64,000 bases of DNA, taken from NCBI GenBank assembly GCA_964567995.1, contig CAZMOB010000002.1, positions 186,001 through 250,000 on the forward strand. Reading direction: 5' to 3'. Origin of the DNA: JAGOTP01 sp964567995. GTDB lineage: Bacteria > Patescibacteriota > Patescibacteriia > 2-12-FULL-60-25. The position numbers and the translations under genes are program-made. The notes under the pieces were generated by a model, which saw nothing but the letters and a program-made list of their open reading frames with translations, ran no database searches and was not told the DNA's origin. Below, piece after piece: positions 32,816 to 41,964 of the stretch (positions are counted from its first letter, which is position 1; every line of letters starts with the position of its first letter).

Positions 32816-34093
32816 ATGTGGGAGAAACTACTCCGTGCGTGGCAAGTCAAAGAGGTCCGACATGGGTTGCTGTTCGTGATCGCCATGATGGTGATCTTCC
32901 GAATCGTGGCTCATATTCCATTGCCGGGCATCGATCTCGTCGCGCTGCAACAGTTTTTTGACGCGAACCAAGTGCTCGGCGTCTTGAACCTGTTTTCGGG
33001 TGGAACGATCCGAACGTTCAGTATTATCGCGTTGGGTGTCGCTCCGTATATCACGGCATCGATCATTCTCCAATTGCTTGCGGTTATCATTCCTCGCTTG
33101 GAAGAGATCCAAAAAGAAGGGGAGAGCGGTCAGCGCAAGATTAACCAATGGACACGTATTCTGACGGTGCCTTTGGCCATCATCCAAGGGGTTGGATTGC
33201 TGTCGCTTATGCGTCAGTCTCAAGTGCCAATTTTGACGAGAACAGATCCGGTGCACATCGCGGCGATTTTGATCGCGGTGACGGCGGGAACGTTGTTCCT
33301 CATGTGGCTCGGTGAATTGATCAGTGAGAAAAAGGTCGGAAATGGTGTCTCCTTGATTATTTTCGCAGGTATTTTGGCGGATCTTCCAAGTTCGCTTGGT
33401 CAGTTCATCACCACTTTCGATTCGTCTCAGTGGACGATCGTGTTGGTCTACGCGATCATCGCGATCGCTATGGTGGCAGGTGTCGTCTTCGTGACAGAAG
33501 GTCAGCGAAACATTCCGGTGCAGCATGCCCGGAATGTCCGTGGTCAGAGCGTATCAATGGGCGGAGCGGCTTCCAGCTTGCCGTTACGCGTCAACATGGT
33601 GGGGGTCATGCCGATCATTTTCGGTATTTCCTTCCTTACGTTTCCGACGATGTTGGCTCAGCTCTTTGCGCAATCCAGTAATCCGAGTCTGCGCGCGGCT
33701 GCCGCTTGGATCCTCACGACCATTCAAAACCAGACGATCTACGGTATCTTGTATCTTGCTCTCGTTGTTGGCTTCACCTACTTCTATACAGCGATTGTCT
33801 TTCATCCAGAACGGGTGGCAGAGAATTTGCAGAAACAGGGAGCCTTCATCCCAGGTATCCGTCCAGGACCTCCGACAGCGAATTATCTTCAGGGGATCGT
33901 TGGTCGCATGACGTTGGCGGGGGCTGTATTCTTGGGCCTGATCGCGGTCTTGCCAATTTTGGCTCAGGCTCTGACCGGAACGAAAACGTTGGCAATTGGT
34001 GGGACGTCAGTGCTCATTGTGGTGTCGGTTGTGATCGAATCTGTGAAGCAGATCCAGTCGCAGGCGACTATGCGTGAGTACGACACCTACTAG
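32816..34093 (+). CDS. secY: Preprotein translocase subunit SecY
   Basis: The 425-residue product has ten membrane helices. The plug/lateral gate start Ile-Pro-Leu-Pro-Gly-Ile-Asp and the conserved cytoplasmic loops, such as Ile-Gln-Lys-Glu-Gly-Glu-Ser-Gly-Gln-Arg-Lys, are present. It forms the export channel with SecE (13.5 kb), needed for the many secreted proteins here. A terminator ends the operon after it. Confidence 0.97.
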   Translation: MWEKLLRAWQVKEVRHGLLFVIAMMVIFRIVAHIPLPGIDLVALQQFFDANQVLGVLNLFSGGTIRTFSIIALGVAPYITASIILQLLAVIIPRLEEIQKEGESGQRKINQWTRILTVPLAIIQGVGLLSLMRQSQVPILTRTDPVHIAAILIAVTAGTLFLMWLGELISEKKVGNGVSLIIFAGILADLPSSLGQFITTFDSSQWTIVLVYAIIAIAMVAGVVFVTEGQRNIPVQHARNVRGQSVSMGGAASSLPLRVNMVGVMPIIFGISFLTFPTMLAQLFAQSSNPSLRAAAAWILTTIQNQTIYGILYLALVVGFTYFYTAIVFHPERVAENLQKQGAFIPGIRPGPPTANYLQGIVGRMTLAGAVFLGLIAVLPILAQALTGTKTLAIGGTSVLIVVSVVIESVKQIQSQATMREYDTY

Positions 34094-34110
34094 AAAATCA
34101 ATGTGCGTTG

Positions 34111-34142
34111 AAAAACGAGCCTCGAAGGGCTCGTTTTTCTAT
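34111..34142 (+). terminator. Terminator after secY
   Basis: Arms 34111-34121 and 34128-34138 are perfect 11-base complements with a 6-base loop, followed by further T-rich bases. It ends the S10-spc transcript. Confidence 0.85.
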
Positions 34143-34261
34143 TTTTCTGTGGGTTTATCGCTACGTTGTCGAAATGTCGCCGTTTGGTTACTCTTCAGCC
34201 ATATGCGATTTGTGGCTAGACAAGGGGCAGGGACGGTACACCAGCTTTTGTTCGTTTGAGT

Positions 34262-34933
34262 ATGTCGCGCAAACGTGTTCGAGGGGTGCTATTTGGTCCG
34301 CAGGGGGCCGGTAAGACGACGCAGGCCGAGCTCCTGGCAGAGTGGTTTGGCGCGCGCGTGTCGAGCTCAGGACAGTTGTTGCGTGAGGAGATGAAAGAGG
34401 GGACGGCGCTTGGTCAGCTTGTGACACGCTATGTTGAACACGGAGTGTTGGCTCCGGATGAAATTGTGAACGCTATTTTCCGCAAGCGGCTCATGCCGGA
34501 GATCGAATCGAAGCGGGGATTCTTTTTGGATGGGTTTCCTCGGAATGTCGAGCAAGCGGCGGATCTCGACAAGTATGCCAAAATCAACCTAGCCATTCAT
34601 TTTAAGGCATCGGATGCCGTGGCGGAGTCGAGGATGTTGGGGCGTTTGTCTTGCGAATCGTGTCAGGCCGTCTACCATGAAGAACATGTACCACTGTTGA
34701 AAGCGGGTTTGTGTACGATCTGCGGCGGCCGTGTGAAGCGGCGCGAAGACGACGCGGATGATGGTTCGGTGCGTGACCGCTTGATGGCCTATCATTTTAT
34801 GACGGAGCCGTTGGTAACGTATTATCGCCAGCAAGGAGTGCTATTATCTGTAAACGCGGACCAGCCGATCCCTTTTTTGTTCCAGGAGCTCACAAAGAAA
34901 TTGTCCAAACTTGGATTTGTACCAACGACCTAA
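34262..34933 (+). CDS. adk: Adenylate kinase, zinc-containing lid
   Basis: From the ATG at 34262 the product is 223 residues. The P-loop is Gly-Pro-Gln-Gly-Ala-Gly-Lys-Thr-Thr, with Asp-Gly-Phe-Pro-Arg and an Arg-Asp-Arg-Leu near the lid end. The long lid has Cys-Glu-Ser-Cys and Cys-Thr-Ile-Cys, a structural zinc site. It interconverts AMP, ATP and ADP. It is the usual gene after secY, here in a new transcription unit with map and mutM. Confidence 0.95.
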   Translation: MSRKRVRGVLFGPQGAGKTTQAELLAEWFGARVSSSGQLLREEMKEGTALGQLVTRYVEHGVLAPDEIVNAIFRKRLMPEIESKRGFFLDGFPRNVEQAADLDKYAKINLAIHFKASDAVAESRMLGRLSCESCQAVYHEEHVPLLKAGLCTICGGRVKRREDDADDGSVRDRLMAYHFMTEPLVTYYRQQGVLLSVNADQPIPFLFQELTKKLSKLGFVPTT

Positions 34934-34954
34934 TTCAGTTACGCTTGGATTCCC

Positions 34955-35734
34955 ATGTCTCTCATCAAAACCCCAGAAGAAATAGAGAAGCTGAAAGCCG
35001 GCGGCGTGATCTTGTCAGGTATTTTACGCGAGCTGCGCGAAAAGTGCGTGGCGGGAGTCAGTACGGCTGAGCTGGACATGTTGGCTCGTGATCGGATCCG
35101 CGAACATCAAGGCAAGCCGTCTTTCATGAATTATTCTCCCTCTCCGGAGATGACACCCTTTCCTGGAGCTTTGTGTATCTCGATCAACGAAGAAGTTGTA
35201 CATGGGTTGCCGGTGCCAGGCAGAATCATTCAAATGGGCGATATCGTTGGGCTAGATATTGGAATGTGGCGTGATCGGTTGGCGACCGATATGGCGACCA
35301 CGGTCATTGTGGGCGAGGTACCAGACAACGTGAAAAAATTAGTGCAAGAAACACGGGCTGCCCTTCAGGTGGCGCTCGGAGTTGTGAAAGCGGGAAAATG
35401 GATCCATGATATTGGAAATGCCATCGATGATTATCTGACGCCTCAAGGGTATGGGATCGTGCGAGATTTGGTCGGACACGGAGTCGGACATGCCGTTCAT
35501 GAGGAACCACAGATTCCCCATTTTCGAGATCGGTATGCGCCGCGCGTGAAGATGCAAGAGGGGATGGTCTTGGCGATCGAGCCAATGGTGACGCTTGGAA
35601 CGTGGAAAGTTCGGGTGAAGCGTGATGGCTGGACGATTGTGACGGCCGATGGAGCGCCAGCGGCTCATTTTGAACTGACGATTGTCGTGACGAAAACTGG
35701 GTACGAGTTGGTAACACCTTGGCCGGATGCCTAG
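34955..35734 (+). CDS. map: Methionine aminopeptidase, type I
   Basis: The 259-residue product has all five metal ligands: Asp in Leu-Asp-Ile-Gly, Asp in Ala-Thr-Asp-Met-Ala, His in Gly-His-Gly-Val-Gly-His, Glu in Ala-Ile-Glu-Pro-Met and Glu in His-Phe-Glu-Leu. It removes N-terminal Met from new proteins. Gap to adk is 21 bases. Confidence 0.96.
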   Translation: MSLIKTPEEIEKLKAGGVILSGILRELREKCVAGVSTAELDMLARDRIREHQGKPSFMNYSPSPEMTPFPGALCISINEEVVHGLPVPGRIIQMGDIVGLDIGMWRDRLATDMATTVIVGEVPDNVKKLVQETRAALQVALGVVKAGKWIHDIGNAIDDYLTPQGYGIVRDLVGHGVGHAVHEEPQIPHFRDRYAPRVKMQEGMVLAIEPMVTLGTWKVRVKRDGWTIVTADGAPAAHFELTIVVTKTGYELVTPWPDA

Positions 35735-35755
35735 AGCCTAGCTGTCTGAACGGCC

Positions 35756-36580
35756 ATGCCAGAACTCCCAGAGGTCGAGACGATTCGTCGTCAGCTGCAT
35801 GATCGACTGCATGGAGCCACGATCAAAGAGGTGACGCTGCTCAGGACGGGTCGGGAACGGCCAGCTGGGACGGATTTTGTGCAGGCGCTGACGGGGCGAA
35901 CAATTCAGTCGATCGAACGGCGCGCCAAGTTGCTCATCTGGCGTTTGGATAACGGGCAGGCGATCCTAGCTCATCTCAAGATGACCGGTCGTTTTTTGTT
36001 TGTTGAAAAAGGCTACGAACCTACGATGCATGATGCGGTTCAGTTGCTGTGTCGGGACATGTATGGAAAGAAATGCGTCTTGATCTGGAATGATGTCCGG
36101 AAATTTGGGTTCATGGAAGTTGTTTCGGCGGAAGCGCTTCAAGCCAAAGTGGCTGAATATGGACCTGAGCCACTCGAAGAGACGCCTGAGCGTTTAGCGG
36201 ACTGTCTGCGTGTTCCAAAAACACGGCTTCTGAAGGCGGCGTTGTTGGACCAATCATGTATTGCGGGGATTGGCAATATTTATGCCGATGAAGCTTGTCA
36301 TCGTGCGGGTCTGCATCCGGGTCGCCGCCTGGGAGCCTTGAATGCAAAAGAGCGTCTCCAGTTAGCTCAAGCAATCCAGACGGTGCTGGCCGAATCAGTT
36401 GCCCAACGTGGGACGAGTGCCCATACCTACATGGACACGGCTGGTACGCGTGGAGGATTTTTCTCGCTGTTGCGAGTTTATGGTCGAACGGGAGAACCTT
36501 GCCGAATGTGTGGTACGCCGATTCAGAAAATACGCTTAGTCCAACGCGGCACGCATCTGTGTCCAACGTGTCAAACCTGA
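35756..36580 (+). CDS. mutM: Formamidopyrimidine-DNA glycosylase
   Basis: The 274-residue product starts Met-Pro-Glu-Leu-Pro-Glu-Val-Glu-Thr, with the catalytic Pro after Met removal. The basic Arg-Arg-Ala-Lys-Leu-Leu, Ile-Gly-Asn-Ile-Tyr-Ala-Asp-Glu helix and a C-terminal zinc finger with two Cys-x-x-Cys pairs are intact. It removes 8-oxoguanine and Fapy lesions. It occupies the place where infA, rpmJ and the alpha operon usually follow map. Confidence 0.95.
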   Translation: MPELPEVETIRRQLHDRLHGATIKEVTLLRTGRERPAGTDFVQALTGRTIQSIERRAKLLIWRLDNGQAILAHLKMTGRFLFVEKGYEPTMHDAVQLLCRDMYGKKCVLIWNDVRKFGFMEVVSAEALQAKVAEYGPEPLEETPERLADCLRVPKTRLLKAALLDQSCIAGIGNIYADEACHRAGLHPGRRLGALNAKERLQLAQAIQTVLAESVAQRGTSAHTYMDTAGTRGGFFSLLRVYGRTGEPCRMCGTPIQKIRLVQRGTHLCPTCQT

Positions 36581-36607
36581 ACTCCTTAAAAAAAGCAGCG
36601 CGGCTGT

Positions 36608-36613
36608 TATACT
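36608..36613 (+). promoter_or_regulatory. -10 TATACT for the CARDB-like gene
   Basis: TATACT ends 8 bases before the ATG at 36622, with a poor -35 (CTTAAA, 17 bases upstream). The mRNA would be leaderless or nearly so. Confidence 0.5.
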
Positions 36614-36621
36614 GAACGTCT

Positions 36622-37545
36622 ATGTTGCGCCGCATCGCTCTCTTCTATTTGTTTCTGCTGACCATCTTTGTATTGGGCGAGCGGGCGAACGCTGCTTTTT
36701 ATGAGGTTTCCGTAAGCGCTGGTGATGTGTCTTTTAGTCCGCCTGAGGTTATCTTGGGATCGGGGACGAGAATCTACGCTACGATCACGAACAATGGGGA
36801 ACGGGACGTCGAGGGAACCGTCCGGTTTTATGACAATGAGAGCTTGATCGGGACGAAGCCGTTTTCTGTGCGGGCAGCGGTCCGACCGGAAGATGCCTGG
36901 GTGCCTTGGACGCCTCAAGGCTATGGCGCTCATACAATTCGGATTGTTGTAGATAATGACGATTCCTTCGTGGATGCACTACCTGCAAACAATATGGTGA
37001 GTGTTTCTGTGTTTGTTGATCGAGATACGGATCGAGATAGCGTCCCTGACCAGGGCGATGAGGACCAAGACAATGATCTCATCTTGAACGCAGATGAACG
37101 GATTCGCGGGACCGATCCGCTTCGCGCCGATACCGATGGAGATGGAGTGGATGATCGAACGGATGCATTTCCGTTGGATGCCCGTCGATCCGTTGTGTTG
37201 CCAGTCGTTCCTACGTCTACGCCTCGCGTGATACGATCAGTGACTGCTCCGGTCGTGCCCGTTAGTCGTTCGGTCGTAGCACCTCTCGCTACATCTACTA
37301 ATATCGTCCCAACGATAGATCCATCTGCAATCGTTTCCGCAGGAGTTGTGGAAGTGACTACGACACAAGAAGAAGTTGTTATGTCAGCAATCACGATGAA
37401 CGAGATCGAGCATGGGGAGCCTCTATCTGTTCCGCTATCGGTTCAGGGGGAGGCATCGCCTTGGAATGGAATCTTAGCGGCGGCGGCCGTTCTCTCTGGG
37501 ATAGCCGCTGGATTATTCATCTGGCTCGGCCAGCGGAGGTCATAG
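36622..37545 (+). CDS. Surface protein with CARDB-like domain and calcium-type repeats
   Basis: The 307-residue product has a signal peptide (1-24). A beta domain (about 30-130) has the CARDB-like pattern Ala-Thr-Ile-Thr-Asn-Asn-Gly and Asp-Asn-Asp-Asp-Ser-Phe. Thrombospondin type 3-like repeats (about 135-190) have several Asp-x-Asp-x-Asp-Gly units for calcium. A Thr/Val/Pro linker and a C-terminal membrane anchor (about 280-300) follow. It is probably a cell-surface or inter-cell contact protein. It ends 1 base before the next gene. Confidence 0.75.
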   Translation: MLRRIALFYLFLLTIFVLGERANAAFYEVSVSAGDVSFSPPEVILGSGTRIYATITNNGERDVEGTVRFYDNESLIGTKPFSVRAAVRPEDAWVPWTPQGYGAHTIRIVVDNDDSFVDALPANNMVSVSVFVDRDTDRDSVPDQGDEDQDNDLILNADERIRGTDPLRADTDGDGVDDRTDAFPLDARRSVVLPVVPTSTPRVIRSVTAPVVPVSRSVVAPLATSTNIVPTIDPSAIVSAGVVEVTTTQEEVVMSAITMNEIEHGEPLSVPLSVQGEASPWNGILAAAAVLSGIAAGLFIWLGQRRS

Positions 37546-37546
37546 T

Positions 37547-38374
37547 ATGTCTCTATTTCGTTCCTCTTTTTTTGCGAGCTGTTTGGCGCTGGCCATTGTT
37601 TTCATGGGAAGCGGTTGCGCCATTGATTCGAGTCAATGGCTATCTGATGCCTCAAAACCACAAGAACAGGCCGCGACAACCGATCGAATCCCTGATCTTG
37701 TCTGGAGTCCACGCGGCCAGGGAAGAGACCGAGCGAGTGTAGCGTTTTCAACTTCAACGGCGAGTACGATTGTGCTCTACCGTTTCTCTCTTGCCGAACA
37801 TCGTTTTGCCTTACGTGAATCGACCTCAACGGCGGCTGTCTCGGAATGGATAAAACGCCTGCCAGAAGCCGTGTTCGTTTCGAATGGGATGTATTTTCAT
37901 GAAGATCAAGGACCGAGCGGTTGGTTCAAAACGGGAAGACAGGTGATCGGAAGTCGTGCGTTCGATGATGATAAGAGCGCGTTATTAATGCTTCAGCCAA
38001 GTGTTGCCATCATAGGACCTGAGGATCAGGGGACGGCGCGTCAACAAGCTTGGGAAGCGGCCCAGAGTTTTCCCTTGTTGATCGAGGATGGTCGAGCGAG
38101 TGTCAAAACAGATTCAGGTAAAGTCTCACGCCGGACATTTGTCGGAACCGATCGCTCTGGGACCTACTTTTACGTCGGGATTGTGCCTTATGCCGGGATC
38201 TCGCTGTATGAATTGAGCCAAGCGCTTGTTCGCTTGCCGATCGACTGGAAGATGGCTCTGAATGTCGATGGCGGGCCTTCTTCAGGGGTGGCGTTTCGTG
38301 CATCTTCTGATTCGGAGTTGATTGACAGTTATGTCACGGTGCCGAATGTGCTCGTTATAGAAACCAAGAATTAG
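37547..38374 (+). CDS. Phosphodiester glycosidase (NAGPA) family exported protein
   Basis: The 275-residue product has an N-terminal hydrophobic segment ending Gly-Ser-Gly-Cys at about 24, a weak lipobox. The NAGPA-like domain shows Ser-Asn-Gly-Met-Tyr-Phe, then Arg-Arg-Thr-Phe-Val-Gly-Thr-Asp and Leu-Asn-Val-Asp-Gly-Gly-Pro-Ser-Ser-Gly, the family signature. Members remove GlcNAc from phosphodiester-linked glycans, so envelope glycan trimming is likely. GGAGG lies 7 bases before the ATG but inside the preceding gene's end, so it may be chance. Confidence 0.8.
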   Translation: MSLFRSSFFASCLALAIVFMGSGCAIDSSQWLSDASKPQEQAATTDRIPDLVWSPRGQGRDRASVAFSTSTASTIVLYRFSLAEHRFALRESTSTAAVSEWIKRLPEAVFVSNGMYFHEDQGPSGWFKTGRQVIGSRAFDDDKSALLMLQPSVAIIGPEDQGTARQQAWEAAQSFPLLIEDGRASVKTDSGKVSRRTFVGTDRSGTYFYVGIVPYAGISLYELSQALVRLPIDWKMALNVDGGPSSGVAFRASSDSELIDSYVTVPNVLVIETKN

Positions 38375-38375
38375 T

Positions 38376-39026
38376 ATGTTTCAGGCACTTGTTCTCCACG
38401 TATTTGGGCTCAGTCAGTATGTTCCGCTGCCGGTCTTTACGGCTCTCGGATCTCTTCTGGAAGAGCTCGTTTGGCCGATTCCTGGGCAAGCCGTCATGTT
38501 GTTAGCGGGTTCGCTGGCGCGGAGCGCTGGTGCGGGTATTCTTCTGCTATGCTTTATCGCTCTGACAGGAGCGGTCGGCAAAGTCGCAGGGTGCCTCTTA
38601 TATTATGTCTTTGCGGACAAGATTGAAGATGTGATCATGCCACGGTATGGAAAATACTTTGGAATCACGCATGAGCAACTGGAACGAGTCGGAAAGAAGC
38701 TGGGGCGTGGATGGAAGGACGATGTGGCCTTGTTGATTTTGAGACTTCTTTCTCCGATTCCGAGCGCCTTTGTGTCAATCGCCTGTGGACTATTCAAAAT
38801 TGATCTAAAGACCTTCATTGTCACGTCGTTCATTGGTTCGTATCTAAGAAACATCCTCTTTCTGTTCATTGGATACTATGGTTGGGCGGCCTATCAACGT
38901 TTTCTCGAGTCCTTCCGGCCCTATCTGCCGTTCATTGGTAGTCTGGTAGGAGTGTTCTGCTTGGCTGGTGGAATCGTCGGCTATTGGTTTTGGAAAAAGA
39001 GGAAGAGAGCAGAGAGGGAGAGCTGA
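38376..39026 (+). CDS. DedA/VTT family membrane protein
   Basis: The 216-residue product has the VTT layout: an N-terminal re-entrant region with Pro-Ile-Pro-Gly, a conserved Arg-Leu-Leu-Ser-Pro-Ile-Pro-Ser segment, and a C-terminal Arg-Asn near Gly-Tyr-Tyr-Gly. DedA proteins are implicated in lipid carrier (undecaprenyl phosphate) or phospholipid flipping. It starts 1 base after the glycosidase gene, fitting an envelope operon. Confidence 0.85.
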   Translation: MFQALVLHVFGLSQYVPLPVFTALGSLLEELVWPIPGQAVMLLAGSLARSAGAGILLLCFIALTGAVGKVAGCLLYYVFADKIEDVIMPRYGKYFGITHEQLERVGKKLGRGWKDDVALLILRLLSPIPSAFVSIACGLFKIDLKTFIVTSFIGSYLRNILFLFIGYYGWAAYQRFLESFRPYLPFIGSLVGVFCLAGGIVGYWFWKKRKRAERES

Positions 39027-39056
39027 TTTTTGGCACTGGCAGGCGAATGGTCTATT

Positions 39057-40622
39057 ATGCGTCTATCTATGGATGTTCCTTTGTCTGTTGTAGGCCAGGC
39101 ACTTACGCCTGGCGACGTGCGCAGCTTGGCGGATCAAATTTCTGAGGGAGCGCTTACACCTTTGCAGGCCTGCGAACGCGTCACGCAGGGCGGTTTTCTG
39201 CTCACTCATGATGCAGAGCTATTTTTTAGCGAACTGTTTAAGCGGGGCGGTGCGGCTGTTGCGAATCTGCTCTTAGACCATCTTTCGATGATACGGATCG
39301 GTCATACGTCGACCGCTACGGCGAAGTATCTGGGGAATTTATTGTTGGACTACGCAACTGATCAATCGGTAAGTCACAAGCTTCTCGCGTGGTACCCAAA
39401 TTTCATCGAAGTTCCAGCGGTACTCGATCATCTTTCGATACAGGATGAAGCGGATCTCGCCTTTTACCAGGACTATCTACGAACACTTGCGAAAGAGACG
39501 AATGCGTATACCGCTGGCGAGCGCGTCTCACGCCTGTTAATGGCTGTGTTGCAACGCGCCCCGGATTGGATTGGCCAATTTGTCTCCGCGCTCGACCAAT
39601 TGCAAACCGAGCTCAACCTAGATCCATTTTTGAGAATGGTTGCAGAGAAACAGGTTGCGAAAGACGTCCTATTTTCTCAGCTGCCTCTTATCGGACGGGT
39701 TGCGGCGAATTGGTCACGAGTTGTGGAATGGGTGTTGCGGGCGTATCCAGAGCGTCGTATTGAAGCGTTGGGAGGCTTATTGGAAGGAAACCAGTTGCGT
39801 TCAATTGCGCTTGAGGACGCGTTTGTTGCGTTAGCACGAGAGCTTGAATCCTCAGAGCTTCCAGCCTTTATACAGCTACTGGAGCGTCATCGTCGCCAAG
39901 AGGATTGGCCGAAGAAAGTGGTTATCGAATTGCTGTATAATCCTCAACTGAATCTTGAGATCTTGGTTGATTCCCAGCGTTCATTTTCATTGTATCGAAA
40001 TATTATCGGTTCGCTCGCCCTGATTTTTGACCGCACGTCTGATGGCGAAAAGAGGTTGGATATCAAGCAGTTGCTGAATCGGATCGTTGACGATTCTAAT
40101 TTTGGAAATCTGGATCTCACGACCTACAGCGCGTTGCTTTATGAAATCTCGCGTCGCAAAGGACAGGGTGATTTGAATCCGCTGCGTATCCACTTGCTTG
40201 AGCGTATCGATTTCAAACATGCCTCGTTGTTTCACGCCGCCTTTTTCGAAGCCTTGCGGGGCTATTTTATCGAACCGATTCATGCGCAACGGTTGCTCGA
40301 AAAGATCGTTCGCTATGGAAAATACCCCTTTGCCGAAAGAGAGTTCTTACTCCAGCTGCTTGAGTGTGTTGATCAAGAAACGTTCACCAATTTTACATTG
40401 CGCTATAGCCAAGGATTATTTTCTTCGGATCAAATAGCAGAGCGTTTTTATCTTGTATTGGCACAGACGCTGCCTGAACGATTCGCGCCGGTCTATATGT
40501 TGAACCGTCGAGTCTTCAAGCGTTCATTCGCCAAGTATTCTGATACGGATAAAACGATTTACAAACTTTGCTGGCCCTATCTCACGTTTGGACAACGCTT
40601 TCAAGCGTTTCTTTTTGCGTAA
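39057..40622 (+). CDS. Large alpha-helical protein of unknown function
   Basis: From the ATG at 39057 (preferred to a TTG at 39030) the product is 521 residues. It is almost wholly alpha-helical in pattern, with Leu-rich amphipathic helices of about 15-20 residues in succession, like an armadillo or HEAT-type solenoid. No signal peptide, membrane segment or catalytic motif is visible. It is probably cytoplasmic. It may be translated with the DedA gene ahead, which ends 30 bases upstream. I do not recognise the family. Confidence 0.65.
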   Translation: MRLSMDVPLSVVGQALTPGDVRSLADQISEGALTPLQACERVTQGGFLLTHDAELFFSELFKRGGAAVANLLLDHLSMIRIGHTSTATAKYLGNLLLDYATDQSVSHKLLAWYPNFIEVPAVLDHLSIQDEADLAFYQDYLRTLAKETNAYTAGERVSRLLMAVLQRAPDWIGQFVSALDQLQTELNLDPFLRMVAEKQVAKDVLFSQLPLIGRVAANWSRVVEWVLRAYPERRIEALGGLLEGNQLRSIALEDAFVALARELESSELPAFIQLLERHRRQEDWPKKVVIELLYNPQLNLEILVDSQRSFSLYRNIIGSLALIFDRTSDGEKRLDIKQLLNRIVDDSNFGNLDLTTYSALLYEISRRKGQGDLNPLRIHLLERIDFKHASLFHAAFFEALRGYFIEPIHAQRLLEKIVRYGKYPFAEREFLLQLLECVDQETFTNFTLRYSQGLFSSDQIAERFYLVLAQTLPERFAPVYMLNRRVFKRSFAKYSDTDKTIYKLCWPYLTFGQRFQAFLFA

Positions 40623-40638
40623 AGAGTCATCTTGCTTA

Positions 40639-41895
40639 CTACAAATTGACTCTGATCAGTTGCCCGCTATTGCCATCCGTGACAAAAACCGATCTACCAT
40701 CGCCCGAAACACGCACCGAGCGCACAGCGACGTTTGAGGAAAATTCTTCGAGCGGAACTGCCTGTCCGCTTGCCAAATCCAATCTGTATAGCGCGTCTGG
40801 ACCGTTGTCGAATAAGGCACGTTGCAGGCCCGCTCCGTTTGGCATGTTCTTTGGAACGCCGCAGATCACGGTTGTGTCGTCTGCCCAACTGCATTTGTCG
40901 GCCCAGGTTTCGATATTCACTCGTCGGCGATTGGCATTGACTTGATCGCCAGACGCGCCGCTTAGCCACAGGATTGGATGATACCCTTCTTCTGCATTCC
41001 AAGCGCTGTACAGCAGCTGAGTTCCATCCGGTGACCAGTTAGGGGTGAATCCTCTTCCTTCCACGATCAGACCTTTAAAATTCTCTTGGTTTTTGCCCAC
41101 CAATAAAATCTGCTCGCGATTCGCTCCTAGCGGATCTCCTGTGCGGGCGAATGCAACTGTTTGGTTGTTCGGTGACCAGCTCACCATGACTTTATCTTGG
41201 TTGTTCCCAAGTTCTTCGATCGGTCGAGGATCTGATCCATCGCTCCCGGCGATGATCAGAAACCGATTGGTCGGATTGCTGCCAATGCTTTTTGCGACGA
41301 TTTGATCGTCGTCAGGAGAGAACTGTAATTCCTGCCAAAAGCGAGGAATCGTTGTTTGTCTGTCTTGAGAAAAATCATAAATCACCTGATTTCCATCTGG
41401 GAAGCCAATGACCGCCTTTTCGCTTTTATTGCCCCAGGTGACCTGTTCTACATTCGGAAAGACGGTGTCCGATAGGGGGACTCTGCTCCCGTCGTCGAGG
41501 ACGGAATAGAAGCGACCATCACTTGAATCATAAAAACGTACGCCATTCGTCCCTGTGCGTGACGTAGCGATTGGTAAGCGCACGTTCTGGGCGAGGACCG
41601 AAATTTTTGCAGCATCCGGTAAGAGGCTGCTCGTAGGGAGCACAGGTGTCTCACCAAGGTCGACGCCTTGGGTGGGAGAAGCGCTGGGAAGAGCGCCACC
41701 GGTTTGTCCACCGATTGTCCCAGGACTACCGTCTGAGGCTCGTGGGAGGGAATTTCCAGTGCCTGGAACCTGTGTTTCGGGCGATGTCGTTGGTTGTATT
41801 GCTCGGAAAAACAATAAATAGAGGACAACGGCGATCCCGACAACGGCGAGGATAAAGAGCGCGATAAAGAGCAATTTCTTGCGACGATCGTCCAT
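40639..41895 (-). CDS. Membrane-anchored beta-propeller protein (WD40/TolB-like)
   Basis: The 418-residue product, counted from the ATG at 41895, has one membrane segment (about 8-30) and a Thr/Pro/Gly linker (about 35-85). Propeller-like repeats follow, with Trp-Ser-Pro-Asn-Asn, Trp-Ser-Pro-Asp-Gly and Ser-Gly-Asp-Gly-Arg motifs, as in TolB/PD40. It is probably an extracellular binding platform. No enzymatic site is seen. It ends tail to tail with the helical-protein gene, 16 bases apart. Confidence 0.75.
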   Translation of the reverse strand: MDDRRKKLLFIALFILAVVGIAVVLYLLFFRAIQPTTSPETQVPGTGNSLPRASDGSPGTIGGQTGGALPSASPTQGVDLGETPVLPTSSLLPDAAKISVLAQNVRLPIATSRTGTNGVRFYDSSDGRFYSVLDDGSRVPLSDTVFPNVEQVTWGNKSEKAVIGFPDGNQVIYDFSQDRQTTIPRFWQELQFSPDDDQIVAKSIGSNPTNRFLIIAGSDGSDPRPIEELGNNQDKVMVSWSPNNQTVAFARTGDPLGANREQILLVGKNQENFKGLIVEGRGFTPNWSPDGTQLLYSAWNAEEGYHPILWLSGASGDQVNANRRRVNIETWADKCSWADDTTVICGVPKNMPNGAGLQRALFDNGPDALYRLDLASGQAVPLEEFSSNVAVRSVRVSGDGRSVFVTDGNSGQLIRVNL

Positions 41896-41905
41896 AGATG
41901 GGGAA

Positions 41906-41914
41906 AGTATACCA
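41906..41914 (-). promoter_or_regulatory. Extended -10 TGGTATACT for the beta-propeller gene
   Basis: On the minus strand TGG then TATACT (41911-41906) ends 10 bases before the ATG at 41895, again a near-leaderless arrangement. Confidence 0.5.
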
Positions 41915-41923
41915 TGAAACAAC

Positions 41924-41945
41924 AAACCGCTCGATCGAGCGGTTT
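41924..41945 (-). terminator. Terminator after the DEAD-box helicase gene
   Basis: A perfect 22-base palindrome (AAACCGCTCGA and its complement) sits 20 bases past the helicase stop and is followed on the minus strand by GTTGTTT. Its centre has no spare bases, so the actual loop opens a few pairs. Confidence 0.6.
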
Positions 41946-41964
41946 GAGCGGGTGTTTGTTGTTT

